Source: Litomosoides sigmodontis
Lineage: Eukaryota; Nematoda; Chromadorea; Rhabditida; Onchocercidae
Assembly (NCBI GenBank): GCA_963070105.1
Contig: OY718803.1
Coordinates: forward strand, 521,501 to 585,500
Direction: 5' to 3'
Length of the DNA: 64,000 nucleotides
The notes under the pieces are model-generated. The model was not told where the DNA came from. It searched no databases and saw nothing but the letters and a program-made list of their open reading frames with translations. This document shows positions 24,486-38,051 of this stretch, one piece after another. How positions within the stretch are numbered: position 1 is the stretch's first letter; each line of letters starts with the position of its first letter. Position numbers and translations under genes: made by a program.

Positions 24486-27309
24486 TCATGAACGGCGACT
24501 AAACGGAGCATCAGTAGATGAAAACAATCGTGCCATATCCGCGACTGACTTACGACCTGATCTGCTGTCATCATCTATGGTACAACTTACCGGACGAACT
24601 GCAACAACCTGATCGGGCTTGGGTGGCAAAGTAGGAGGTATCATAGATGCACCACCTTTGTTTCTCCTCGGTACAATAGGTGGTGCACCTATTACTGAAG
24701 CATTAACTGGTGGTAGTAATGGTGGAGCTGATGGTTGCTTTATTCCTGCTCCTGCACCCGTAAAGTTCTCTTGAGAAGGCATAGCGCAAATACGCGTAAC
24801 AGATGGTGAAGCTGAACGATATTCATCACTGATCGACAAATTACTGGAATGAGCATCAGCTTCTGATTCACCAGGCGAGCAAGTAAGCGATTCATCAGCT
24901 GCAATATCGTACACTGTAGAATTTTCACCATTATCGTTCCCACTGTGACTCTGATGAGTCTCTTCCAGAAGTATCTGAGGCTGAAAATCTAAGTTCCGTT
25001 CAACTAAAATTGAATTTTTAATTTCATGATTTTTGATTTTTTAATTTCAACAACCATTAAGCATCCTTAATAGCCACCAACCTTAGTCCTTTTGAAATTT
25101 CTTGTTGGCCTTGGGCGGCATTTTGATGGATGATTTAAAGCTGAAGGCATAGGAGGAGCGTCGAAATTCACCTTCTCTCCCACTTCATCAGTGAATAGTT
25201 CCGTAATTACCGATTTCGGACGATGTGATCTAAAGCAGCAAAACGAACTACAATAATAATGTTAGTTTCAAAAGCAATACATAATTCGGCATGAAAATTT
25301 TAATTACGAAAAATACCAATAAGATAATCTAGGCTAGCTCTGGATGTTTTAAACAAAGGGAACAATGTTACCTCACAGCAACCGCTTTTATGGAACTCGA
25401 TGCACTGATACTCGGTAAAGCTTGGCTATCGTTTTCGTTTGGTAATCCAACATTATCTTCTTCCATATTGATACGTTGCACGTGGTAATCATTTGCAATT
25501 TCCTGCACAGTTTCACTAATCAATTTCCACTTTGTTTCACTGAAAAATTATGACTACTAAAACAGAAATAACTAATATGCAATATCGACTGAAGTGAAGA
25601 CATACTTTATATTTGTTTATGGTGGATTTATTTCACAATTTCTCAATAATTTATAACACTGGTAGTGAATAATTTCAGAGCTTTCTCAATGCATTCGGAG
25701 GTTCCAAGGAATACTTTCGTGACTTTCACTCTACGAAACGAATGACTTTGCCTTGACAAAATCTTACAGAAACATTAATTTGAAATGATTCTTAAATTTA
25801 TTTAAAGAAAAAAAGAATATAACGCAATCACCATAAATAGCTAATAATATTGTTCATTAAAACTTCACGAACAAGAGAATTGCGTTTCATGATCAAAGCG
25901 CGCTTATTTGAACCGTTCTTTTCAGCTGCTTTCATAACCGAGCGTAAAGTATGCTGCAAAACAACGAGCTTTTTGATCAAAGATCAGCTTTCATGAACCC
26001 ATAAAAGCACCAAACATAAAAAGACATAGATTCAGGTGAAGTACAAACCTTAATATTGCTTAATAAAACATTATCCAAATGAGAGACTACGTCACAAGCT
26101 ATTTTTTCCAGTTCAACATCTGACTGTCCGGATAAATCTAATGCATCCAGCGAGCGTTTCAATTCTTCAGAACCAATTTTGGAATTTTCACCATCACACA
26201 GTTCAATTTCCTGAAAATTACAAATAAAAAATTCATGGTTTGGTTTGAAAAAAACAATTATGCTTAGAACCATATTGTACTATAGATCACATAACTTTGT
26301 AGATGTACCTGTTTCGAAGCAATCACCGAAGAAATGTACTGCTTTTCGGAGTGGCTAGGTCCTGAACGATTTTTCTCTATGCATGCTTCAATCTGAAACA
26401 TTTATGTATAGTCCTGACTCATAATATGCATTTGTCTAGTGGTGTGAACTAATAATAAATTTAATAACATTTTAGAGTTAAAAGCGTTATTATAAGAACA
26501 ATTTTAACTTATAATAAAGCACCTCGGTGAGTGCTGCCAACGTTTTTGCACGATCTGCCCGATTTAGCGATTCTGCTACGTCAATCACAGGAAAGGGAAG
26601 AGAAACAAGTGTTGAGTTGCTGAAGATAAAGCAAAATAGAAGAATAAAAATAAATTTTTGTACGATCTGCTCGATTTAATGAAAATGTAAATAACTCTGT
26701 TTTGGGACATTTTGACATCATTTTTTTACAGCACAATCTATTGCAACTACAGATGAGCACTTCCAAAAACATATAGATTATGCTAGAATTCCATGTCAAA
26801 ATATCATGATCAAACTACTACCCTCCATCTAATGATAACACATCTTATCAATCAGATCCAAAACTTTTGATAAACCTTTACCTTAAAACTTACAGCATTA
26901 AAGAATGTGCAATATCTACATATCCGCCACTGGTGATTTGGTTCTTATCAATAAGAACGGTTTTCAAGGAAGTATTAATTTGTAGCGCCTTAGCCAGAAG
27001 ACGAGCACCAAAATTGCCCATTTCATTACCTGAAAAAGATGGCAATGATTTGATATTGCTTTCAAAATAAAATGAAAATCAAAGGATACTCATACGAAAC
27101 CTAAAAATTACCAGTTATGTCGAGATAATGTAAGGAAGACGCAACACCAAGTGTATTTAATAACACGCTTAAATGTGATCCCAAGCGGCAATCCGCGATC
27201 GATAATTCGTTTAACCTCTAAAATGACTTCAAAAATTACGTCATAATTTAACTAAACGACCTCACTACTGCCTTCATGTGAATTTTAAGGTGCCTTTTCC
27301 TTTTCATCA

Positions 27310-27370
<61 letters not shown>

Positions 27371-30300
27371 ATCAATAATACGAAACTAATAATCTACCAT
27401 TTATTAATAAACCTAATTTTCTAGGAATCAGTGTAATAAACTACACTCAAAATTAACAAAATTTTATTTTTGGACAAAAAAATTGGAAAATCTACGACCA
27501 GTACAGCCTTATAAGATTTTGAAATTTACCGAGTCCTCCTCAGCAATAAGTTTGACAATTTCTAAGAGAACGTTGGACACGACTGTAGTATTCTTAGCGC
27601 CTCGTTTCCAATTTGGAAAATTTGCACCACTCAAATCCAATTTGGTGAGATGACACATTTGCGAAATTGCCAAAGCAACTGGTAACAATTCTGAATCCAA
27701 ATTATTGTCTTTCAATGACAATGTGCAAACATCCACACCACTAAGACATGTCTCCAGCACAGTTACTGAACTCCTGTAATAGCCTTGTAAAAATGGTTTT
27801 CGTTCAATTTTTTTAATCAGTACAACGCAGGTCTGTAGATTCCACTTTAATTTGTTGTCCCCGAATCGAACACATCAAGGATACCACTCAAAGGCTCAAT
27901 TCAGACCCCCATGATAAAAATCATTCCTGTAAAACTCGAAATTTCCAATGGAATCGTAGCAATGAGTCAGGCATGAAACAGGGAATACATTGCTTGAAAA
28001 AACTGACAGAATGTCACGTAAAATCTGTATGTTCTTAAAATGATGCTACACAACATCATCAAGAAGGAGGAACTGCAACGGGTAATGAAAGTTTCTAGCA
28101 TCAAGTACAGATTAAATTTTGCTTCTGACACTAAAATACTCACCTGTCACAGACACCATTTAAACACAACGTGAATGGTTTTAGTTGCTGATTACTTGCA
28201 AGGCCAAGAAGCAAAGCCTAAAATAATTCCTTGTATAATGAACCTTGAAATCCATTCTATGACGAATTTCTGTCAAAAGAATAAACCTGAATAAGCTGGT
28301 ACCAATGCAAAAAAGAAGTTCCACTTTCCCACGCTTACAATCTATTCTATTCCATTACCAAATAAATAGAATATGGTAAGTGATTCGAGAATTATAACCT
28401 TTAAAATATCCGCATTTAATGTAGTATTCGAAAAATCAAGTTGTTTTAATGCTACTACGGTAGAAAAATATTCTTTCATTTGTTGAGCATTTTCTTTACT
28501 ACGACGACCCGTCTGGCAACCCGCTAATCTAGAATTAAACACATAAGCAACAAACAGTCTACAAAATTGCTTTCCAGAAATAAGACTTGTGATGAACGAC
28601 TGCATCGATATCGCTCTAAATGAGAAAGATACTGAAAAACAGAATAGCAATGCAAAGTAAGGCATGTTTACAGGTTCATTTGATTAGTGACTTGCAAAAT
28701 AATAACAAGAGTAATAAAATGACTAACGAACTTTAGTACTTCCAACTGCAAACCACCATAAATGAGTGATGCCCACAACTTATCGATATTAATACCAGTT
28801 CCCGACAGATTCAAAACCCGAAGACTAATACATAATGATAGCAACTGGAGTAAATCATTGACATCCTGCATATGTTAATAATTGGAAGTGAAATACAGAG
28901 AAAATTAAGTATTTTAACCATAACAGATTTTCCCATTTTCAATACATTCTACAAGTCTAATACATTACATTCAACACTGTACAAGCCTACACATCTAAAA
29001 TCAGCGTTCAACCTATACATCTGCAGTTCTCAGTCGATTGATCTGATGGCGTCACTAATGATCTTCAATTTAAATGTCATTAGAGGTGCTTTTTCTTTAT
29101 TAGAATTTTTCGCAAAAACGTATTTGCACGTTATAACTATCAGTAAAAAAGATTCCAGTTGATTCATTATATTAACTATCAGCTTACATCTTTCAAATTG
29201 TTCCCCGAAAAATCAAGAGTGGCCAGAAATTTGCACTCAGGAATTGTGTTTGCTTTGATTCCTTGCAGAATTCCATAGCACACTTGATTAACGTTTCTCT
29301 CTGACATCGCACATTCAGAAAGCGTTAATGATTGTAGTGATGACAGTTTTGACAGCAAAGATGATAAGGCAACGAAGCCTAGAATTAATTTTGTACCAGT
29401 AAGTATTGATCTATGGTCCGCAGAATCTGTTTTGTAACATATGGATTCAATGAAATGCTTTTTTTTTTAAGAATTAAGTTGAAAAAAAAGGAGAAAAAAC
29501 AAGTTTACAGAAATAAGACCTTTTTTATCATCCAAAACGTTCTTGGAAAAATCTATCTCCTCCAAAGAAGTAGTACTGCTTTGCAAAGCGTTCGAAAACG
29601 AAGCAATAAAATCTCTACAATATTGAACAAAATGAAAAATCTAATATTTTATACTTCATCAAATGCAAAGGATTTACAAATTCATTATATTTCATAAGAA
29701 CATAAAAATAAAAAGGTAATACATCATCTTTTTTCTATTCTATATAGTTTCGTAAACTTCATGTTCACTCTATAATACGATACAATTGGAAGTGGGAAGG
29801 GAATAACAGTAAGCACTCCTTCACATTCCAATTTAAGGGGTGCATAATGTCAAAAAGAAGAGGAAAACTTACTTTGGAAGAGTACAGCCACGAAGAATAA
29901 GTACTTTCAGAGAGCGGGAATTACGAACAACCGATAGAATAATATCCACGAGGTCTGAACCTAATTTGACATCATCAATATATAAACCCGTAAAATAACA
30001 GGAATACTGACATACAGCTACGATGGGCAGCAAATCTCTGGAAACACGACATTTCATCCACATCATTTTACATAAATTTTTTCCCCTTTTTTAGAAAGGC
30101 TTAGTGAAAAAAAATGAAAATAAACCAAAAGCAAGCAAATATCTATTACCACATCTAACATTCATGACTCTCAATCGATAAATTGGCGTACTGCTGATAG
30201 TGGAAATTACCAAATATTACTAGAACGTAATTCGTTCAAGTTCATGTTTTATTTTAGATATGATATGTATAAGTAAATGGAAAATGATATGCATAAGTAA

Positions 30301-31461
30301 ATGGAAAATCACCTTGGAAGCAAATGAGTGAAGTCATCCAGTCTTAAAATATGGATTCCATGCATAGCATATATTTTCTCTATATCCTGAAAATAGGACC
30401 AAATATTCGAAAATATTAATTCCATTAATCTTGAAATGTAAATTAGAAATAAAAAAAGAATATATTATGGGCCTTACCCAAACAACTTCATCTCGGAATG
30501 GTTGATCGTAATAATCACAAATAGCTGCATAAGATCTACGAAAATTATGACAGGGTAGATATGGTCGACTGCTAGGCAAAAACCAAAATTCATCATATAA
30601 ACTGGCCGGAATCAATTCCAGTAAATTCCTGCATGCATTTTATCAATATTAACGTGCACGATAAATGAATGCAGGTAAAAATCCTTTTATCGAAAACTAT
30701 ATGAGATACCACTGATAACAACAGCGTCAAAGTCATTTCATTTTTTAGTTGAGAAATGTGAATGCGTAAACTGAAAATCTTTTGACACATTTTTTGGTGT
30801 ACCTTAGGTTTTGAGTAATATCCGGAAAATAGTGCTTAAAAGCGGAAAGTACGGAAAGAGCAATATTATTGGAGCCATTTTCTAAACGAATGAAAATGCG
30901 TCTTTTGCCCAAAAAACTTTCATCCAGACCAAAACACAACTGAAAAAACCACTTTCGAAATGAATAACAAGTTTCAAATGCGGCACGAGATGAATTATTA
31001 TATCTACTCTTCCTTAACGGAAATAACCATGAGTCCAATTTGTGGCACTGTGACAACAATTTGGACGCTCTGAAACATTATTTCTGATATTTGTCTTATT
31101 GATAACTCGATTCGTTATTCCAATAAGTAATATTACGTCTGAATATTTGATAAATTTTGCATAAATGATCACTAGCTCCAAAGTCTCATCCAATAATAAC
31201 AAGTTGCTTAATACTGATGAAAAGAACGATAAGAAATAATTACCTCATTGTCGTTGACAATTTGAATCACGCGTATGGATAAGATATGGAAAGTTCGGTC
31301 AATCTTCAACGCTGATGGTGTTTTTCCATGCAGTATGAAAACTCGAAATTTTGATAGTGCAAAGATTCGATTCTCAAATTTGTCTGTTTTTGTGGCATAC
31401 TCTACGCTACATGCCAACCGGCAATCCCAGAATTTTGATCCGAATATGGAATTACACTTCT
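24486..31461 (-). CDS. CARMIL (capping protein, Arp2/3, myosin-I linker; LRRC16-like)
   Basis: Actin regulator that binds and uncaps CapZ at membranes. Twenty in-phase exons: 31244-31461, 30803-30939, 30478-30628, 30313-30386, 29873-30037, 29520-29614, 29188-29378, 28732-28865, 28399-28528, 28144-28217, 27530-27773, 27112-27217, 26894-27029, 26523-26619, 26309-26392, 26049-26210, 25832-25953, 25372-25539, 25082-25229, 24486-24980 (about 1,040 aa). Order: non-canonical PH domain ([20 protein letters not shown]), N-linker ([18 protein letters not shown]), about 16 leucine-rich repeats (e.g. [39 protein letters not shown]), helical dimerisation region, CPI motif [15 protein letters not shown], and proline-rich tail ([16 protein letters not shown]). 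The first ~20 residues with the start codon were not found. The 28732 donor is the least certain junction. Confidence 0.92.
27311..27366. repeat. (TA)n microsatellite in a CARMIL intron
   Basis: About 28 TA units within the intron between exons 27530-27773 and 27112-27217. Confidence 0.95.
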
Positions 31462-33049
31462 CTGTAAAAGGAAGTAGAGAATAAATAATTCAATTGGTTC
31501 ATCTGCTCATCGCATTTCCAAAACTTCTCGCATGAATAAAATTAGTCGCCAGTCGCTCAATATCTGCTCATGCAATGTTTCTATTAATGGTCAGCATTCG
31601 TCCTTTACGTGAAAAATTACATGTGTGTTTGAAATATTGTTGGTAAAGAGATATTAAGTGCGGAGTGACTACTGGAAGGAACATGAGATGGTTCTTCGTG
31701 ACTTTTCCTAAATATTTCAGTTTCAAAGCTTCTTCTTCCTGTTTAAAATTAAACACGTGATACCTTGAACATAGCTGCATAATTCGGCGTGTCCACCTCT
31801 TGATAACGACATGTTTCAGATGATTCCCACCCTTTACATACCCATTTTTTTCAACACAGTTCCTTATACTTACGACCTAAAATACATAAAATTTATAGAA
31901 CTGTACGCGAACATTTCACGAACAGTACAATTGGAGTGGGAAGCACAGAAATTCTAATCGATGACGTTCCGAAATAACCCCAGTAACTGTTCCGCTGTAA
32001 GTACAGCAATGGCTACATAAAGGAATGAATGCCATGAAATTACTGGACATTTAGACGAAAAGTCTGACGTAATGGAACAAATGTCTCTACTTGCCAATAG
32101 CAAAAGATGGAGTGATAAGGAGATTATTATCACTTTATCCTGAGCAAAAAAACCACAACTAATTTATTTTATTTCCTCTTGTCCCCACTTCCATCCCCCT
32201 CCCTTCGTCCTTACTTTGTCGACACTTCTTTTCAACTTCTTTTTAAACGCTCAACATATACGTATCTTGCAGTGATATTTCACGCTATACGTAACACCAC
32301 TCTCCCAGCCTCACGTCACCCCTGCACTCTCCCACCCCCAACACCCTGATGTGTCATCACGGGAAAATGGCTGCAGAACTCGCATGCAAGCGACTGATGC
32401 AACTCTATTCCTCTAAAAAGGCTTGAGCGGTTGTTTTGCGCTTTTCATCAGTGTCCGCACTTCTTGTTTGTCTGGAACTTGCAGGCGACCACTTTTGCGT
32501 TAGTCAAACGTTTTGCACTGAAATGTCGCGGAAGTTCGATGTCTGCTTGGATTCTTGCTCTCCAATGATTTCGTAGCACGCGAATGTTGGTAGATTGTGT
32601 TGCTCGGTGCTATTGCTCGGCGTTTCTCTCACTTACCACTGTTTTCTTTCCGAATTCTGTCAACATTGCACTAAAATGCTTGCTTCATTATCGATTTCGT
32701 CTTGGCTTTTTCATATTGGATGAACGATGCTCGTTTGTTCGGCCAATTCTACTTATTTTTGCAGGAAACATTGATAGCAAGATGAATTCTCCGACGGCCT
32801 AGTGATCGTCAAAAATTCCTAGAGCTTAACTGTTTTGAATTGTTATTGCAGTTAGTTTTCTGATGTTTACCTTGGCTATCGTCAAGAAGTGTATTAATTT
32901 GGATTAGATATGGTCCTTTTCTGACCTACGCTAACTCACGTTGTTCAATCGTGTAGATTTCGCTGAATATTGATCAGTGTATTTCAGTATGAAATTCGCT
33001 TATTATGGTAGTATCGTGCAGTGAAATTCGATGGCATTGAAAAGATAAA
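31462..33049. promoter_or_regulatory. divergent region between CARMIL and VPS25
   Basis: About 1.6 kb upstream of both genes. It should contain the missing first exon(s) of CARMIL and promoters for both directions. A CT-rich, GC-richer patch at about 32160-32480 (CTCCCACCCCCAACACCC) stands out and is the most promoter-like segment. I could not place the CARMIL start codon. Confidence 0.35.
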
Positions 33050-34495
33050 ATGTCATTTAAATGGCCATGGCAGTATGAGTTTCCACCATTTTTCACGTAA
33101 GTTATTTAAAGAAAAAACAATAAAAGTGAATATTGAGGGAGGGCTTATTTTAGGATTTCTTTTTAAATTTTTTAACGATAGGAATTTTTGAGCCACTTAA
33201 TGCTTCAAGTAAGTAATATGCCATGGTTGTTACCATAAGATTGCTTTAAATCTCATGCTTTTGTCCTTATTGTCGGTTACTACTCACTGTCTTGGTGACT
33301 TCCTCCTCTCCTAACAAGACATACTTTCTAACACCGAGCACTTATGTTTGACAGTAAACAAATATTTCTGTTGATAAATTTGAAATAAACTCACTTGCTT
33401 CTACTATGTTCATCTTATTCTAGCTTGCAAACTACCTTAATAACCCGTGAAAAGCAACTGGAAGCTTGGAGTCGACTGGTTGTTGATTATTGCCAATTTC
33501 ATAAAATTTATACAGTGGACTTGGCGGATATATCAAATTCGGAATTGTTCGTCAATAGCACCTTGAACCGGAAATTGCCGCTGGACGGTATACGAGTAGT
33601 GTTCGATTATCTCGAACATAAAAGTAGGTGATGTTAGCAACGTTTTTGCCTATAGTGTTTGTCTTTTTGAAGCTAGGGCTTTGCCCAAAAATCCTTGAAG
33701 TAACCAATCAGCGAATAATGCTGGTCCGATTTCTCGCTTCTTTCTATTTTTCCACCTCTATCGTAACTTTTCCTCAAATGTTGATCATTTCAAGATTTTT
33801 CGAAAAAAATTTTTACAACTAAGAATAGCTGAAATTCTGCATAAAGCTTTTATTTGAAGTTATGCTTGTAATTTTTGAATTTATAGATAGAGGGATTTGA
33901 TTTGCAGGACACATTGATTGGTTAGATAAAAGCAAAAATCGGTGTCATATCTATTGGAGACGTCCAGAGGAGTGGGCTATACTAATATACGAGTGGGCAG
34001 TAAGTAACAGTTTACTCAACACTCCCTGTACGTTGTACGAAATAACACAAGGAGACGACGTTACACAGGAATGTTAGTTGGATGCTTTTTTTGATAGTTT
34101 ATATCCCAAATGTAAGCATTCATAGCGCTACACAGGGAGGAAAGAATTAAAAATTAGAATAATCGGACATAGATGTGTAGGTTACAAAGTTATTTGTATA
34201 CAAGACATTTTCGAGTATTGAACTAATTAAATAGTTTAAGCATTGTGATTTTCAGCAGTGAAATCAATTAGTTAATTTTATAATCCAAGAATTGGTTATC
34301 TGAAGTTCTAGGTGAATTTACTTTACTGGTAGAGAAATTCCTACGCAATATTCGTCTCACTTGTAGTTAATTGTAGCTTTTTACGGTCTGGATAAAGACG
34401 TATTGCTGAAGTCATTAGCAGTTCTTGTCGAACAACGTCGTGCTCAATTACTGAATAGTGGAACCGGAACAGAAGGCGTAAAATTTCTGCAGTAA
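33050..34495 (+). CDS. vps25: ESCRT-II subunit VPS25
   Basis: Winged-helix subunit of ESCRT-II that recruits VPS20/CHMP6 for sorting of ubiquitinated cargo on endosomes. Four in-phase exons: 33050-33096, 33424-33623, 33908-34072, 34377-34495, giving 176 aa, the same length as the human protein. Motifs: N-terminal FKWPWQYEFPPFFT (binds VPS22/VPS36), REKQLEAWSRLVVDYC, LNRKLPLDGIRVVFDYLE, HIDWLDKSKNRC, YWRRPEEWAILIYEWA, TLYEITQGDDVTQE, FYGLDKDVLLKSLAVL, and C-terminal GTEGVKFLQ. Start chosen as the ATG beginning MSFKWPW, as in other animals. First gene of a probable operon with the gene 138 bases downstream. Confidence 0.96.
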
Positions 34496-34632
34496 AACTA
34501 CTCTGTAAGTTTTGTCTTTGCATACTTGAATTGGAGGTCTTACAGAAAATGATCGCATAATTCCACATAGTTCAAGATCAAAGTGTTACTGATAAGAAAT
34601 AAGCCTAGTTCCATTTCCTTACAGAAAAAAAG
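34496..34632 (+). promoter_or_regulatory. intercistronic region with probable trans-splice acceptor
   Basis: Only 137 bases separate the VPS25 stop from the TRMT61A-like ATG. CCATTTCCTTACAG ends at 34624, 8 bases before that ATG. The spacing and acceptor match nematode operons, where the downstream mRNA receives a spliced leader. No separate promoter is apparent. Confidence 0.55.
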
Positions 34633-36850
34633 ATGAATGGAATTGATGGTGCGATGGAAAAAACAGAAAACGGCAAAGTAAGTTGAATTGTCTAGTTTTC
34701 ATAGAAACAGTGTTCAAGGAATAGTATTAAGTAAAGTAAGCATTCTCAAAATAAGCAAAAGCTGTTATTGTTCAGTTCTTTTCTACGTTGCACCTTCTAT
34801 GACTTTAAGAATGGAAATTCCTAAAATTGACAAAAGGACTTACTCATATAGAAATTGCAGACATGCTTCTGATAATTCTTATGTCCTTCCATTATTGCAA
34901 GCGCTTTGCAACCGCTATATTTTTCAGCTTGCTGTTGTAAACAGTACGAGCTGCGGTTTTTTAAGCAATAAAGAAGTAATTGAAGAAGGTGACACTGTGA
35001 TTATTTATGTCAATTACGGGACGACTTATGCAGTGGAAGTGAAGCGTGGCCTCATTCTTACAATGAGATATGGTGCTTTAAAGCATGAATATCTTATAGG
35101 AAAACGGTAAATTAAATTGGAATTTTTAATTATGATCTAGTTAGTCGCTTTATAAAATAAATACGCTTTCACTGGTGTTTGGTTAGAAAGACGGTGGATG
35201 CCTGAAACTAAAGTTTTTTTTAGTAAAGGAGCTCTTTTATGACTTTTATTTCCAGTTATGGATCTCGTATTAGTGCTACAGCAGGTTACGTCTATGTATT
35301 ACGCCCGAATGCAGAGATGTGGACACGTGCTTTGCTTCGTCGGACACAGATTATCTATACACCTGATTGCGCATTAATTCTGATGCTATTAGATGTTAGA
35401 CCAGGATCAGTGAGTTTTCGTACATTTATATGTTTCTTTTTTTGGCGTTTTTTTGATGGCACTATTATCTCGATTTACTATTAAAAATTACAGATAGTTT
35501 GTGAATGTGGTACTGGAAGTGGCTCACTTTCTCATGCACTAGCGATGGCTATTGCACCAACAGGACACTTATATACGCATGATATTGAGGAGCAAAGGGT
35601 CAAACAGGTCGAACTTGAGATGGTGGTTAGCATTATCATTACATATTAGGTCGTTTTTTCTCCCTAAACATTCTCAAGCTATTGAGCGTCTTTCTGCAAA
35701 CCATGTAATTTCATCTTTTGTCATCTGTTTATTTTTGATTTCGTTAAGGAATTTACAGAAACACGGATTGGGGAAAATTATTACATGTGTGCATCAAAAT
35801 GTTATCGAAAACGGATTTTCTGTGGAAAATATAAGCGATGCAGTCTTTCTGGATCTTCCCGCTCCATGGGTTGCAATCAAACATGTAAAGCGCGCGCTGA
35901 GTGAAGTACGTGGTGGACGTGTGGTCAGCTTCTCTCCCTGCATCGAACAGGTGTTTCTTTCTCATAGAAAATAACCTGTTGGGAATGGAGAAAATATTCA
36001 TTTGTTGTGAAGCAGAATAAAGAAAATAATTTATGGGTTCAACGCTCAGTGGAATTGTGTTGCAGATACAAAGGACATGTAACGCTCTTCATTGCGAGGG
36101 CTTTGTGCAAATCAGTACGGTGGAGTTAGTGCCACGAAAGTTAAAAGTAATAATTTTTATTTTCCTCCTCCTATATGAGAGCGTATAGCACACATAAAGG
36201 GATTAAATTAAAAGCTTAGGTGATAACATTAAGAAGGACTGCAATTTGGAGTACTTTTTTTGCACTCTTCTATAAAACATCAGGGTGAGGATATCCCTTT
36301 TTTAATGAAGGTTTCAAATCATTCCCAGCACATCCTGGGTTGCTTAGCCTTTATGTTAATCAACCGTCTTGCACTAAAATTGGTCCAAATCTACGTGAAG
36401 TCTAAATCACGGGATATAACATTGAGTTTTACAGCACATTAAGAGTATCCGACCTCTTGTTTTTTCCTTTGTTACGAAGTACTGCGCTTAGAGATGTCAA
36501 GTAAAAGTTTTTGCAGTAGATACATTTTTCTCTTTTTACATTATATATGCAATTTTTCCACAGTTTAATTTTATGTGTGCGATATAAATATGGACACATT
36601 GAACTCATTCAATACACGAAACATTCCTGGCAATAAGAAGAGACATGCACAAGATAATGGAAACGGAACTGTAACTACGACATCAAAAAGACCCAAATTG
36701 GAAGGAGATACAGTGAGATCCGAGGTGGAGTGCATATTGGATCAAAATAACAAGAGGTACACGTCGGCGCTACTTCCATTTCCAGCAACTCAGCCAACAC
36801 ATACTGGTTACATCATTTCGGCAACGTTGTTGCCATCAGTATCACCATAA
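34633..36850 (+). CDS. trmt61a: tRNA (adenine-58-N1)-methyltransferase catalytic subunit TRMT61A
   Basis: SAM-dependent enzyme making m1A58 in tRNA with TRMT6. Exons: 34633-34677, 34928-35106, 35256-35409, 35494-35622 (or 35625), 35759-35950, 36066-36146, and a 3' exon containing 36590-36850. Motifs: VIEEGDTVIIYV, substrate-side AGYVYVLRPNAEMWT, RRTQIIYTPDCALILMLLD, SAM site VCECGTGSGSLSHALA, DAVFLDLPAPWVAI, VVSFSPCIEQ, VELVPRKLK. The last segment carries a basic KKRHAQ...SKRPKLEG stretch (possible nuclear signal) and ends with THTGYIISATLLP, matching the family C-terminus (HTGYL). Following the acceptor at 36563 in phase, the frame reads FNFMCAI then stop. The conserved end lies in another frame (see findings). 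Either an unusual acceptor is used or there is a frameshift. Confidence 0.88.
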
Positions 36851-38051
36851 TTTTATGTGAAACATTGTCTTCGTATATGTGGTTTTGCTGCATTTTTTAT
36901 TAATTTTAAATTTGAGTCTGAGTTTAATTTAACAGATTATGTACGGCATAAACAACCCCCTACATGATAATAACTATTACCATTGTAGGAATTTGCGTAG
37001 TTATAAATATTGATATGGATCCGGTGATTTGTTCTTTCTGTCATTTATCTTTTATTATTGAGGCTAGGGTCATAATGATTAACTTAAATTCCTTCTTATT
37101 CATTATAGCTGTCTTCCTTGCTTAATCATTTGTAATGTCACAAGTAAGGATGGTAACCCTTTACGTGTCGTAATAATTATTTAGAGATATGTTTAAATTC
37201 CATTTTCAGTCTAGAGTATTTAAAGAAATGTGAATTGGACATTTCTTCCTTTGGGTAAGTTGTTTGGCGTAAATACAAACTAATAATTCACTCTAGCATG
37301 CATTCCGATGATTGCATCAATACGTGCATATGCATATGTTAGCCTCAAATGAAAGGGGTTCGTGATATTGGTCGTTTTATTTCCTGTACGTTTTAGGGCG
37401 GTCTACAGATCAGGTATAAATATTTGTTGGCTCCTCATTGCAAGGTATTTTCATGTCGACATAAATATTTTCAAAGTAGAAAAACATTTTCTATTAGTCA
37501 TTGTCAGACCTTGCTAAAAGAAGTGAAAAAGCGCCATACTGTAACAATGAATTCGTTGCTTGTGTGTATTCCTGTTTGACTGTTGTCTGTTTTTTTTTCT
37601 GTAGTCTGTTTTTTTATGAAAGCTGAATATATAAAAAACTTTATTTATGAAGTGCAAAATCCTTTTTTTAATTTTTTGAAAAAATTACTTTTAGAGTGAA
37701 AATATTTGGGTATTTTTCGTGTAACCCTGTTCTTTTTGTATGGTGTGTTTATGCACTGGTAGTTGTTATAATTGATTTTTAAATGCAGTAAGAAATACAA
37801 TGTTTTTTTCTTTGTTGTTATATCATATTCAAAGCACAGTGAGCGGAAAGAGTTCAAATTCCAAGCACTGGAATATTTAGGTAGCCGAGTATCGGGTTGT
37901 GTTCACAGAGAGTTTTTTCAATGAAATTAGAAAACATGCAATAGTGATGTTGATCATCAGTTGATAGTTTAATATTTCTAAATTACAATGCATTCAACAG
38001 CGCACTATCCTCCATTAGTCATACATAGCGTTCATTATCGATTTGTGATAA

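Noticed and set aside
27840..27910. tRNA-like word (GAATCGAAC) suggesting a T-loop
   Set aside because: No cloverleaf could be formed around it; it is in a CARMIL intron.
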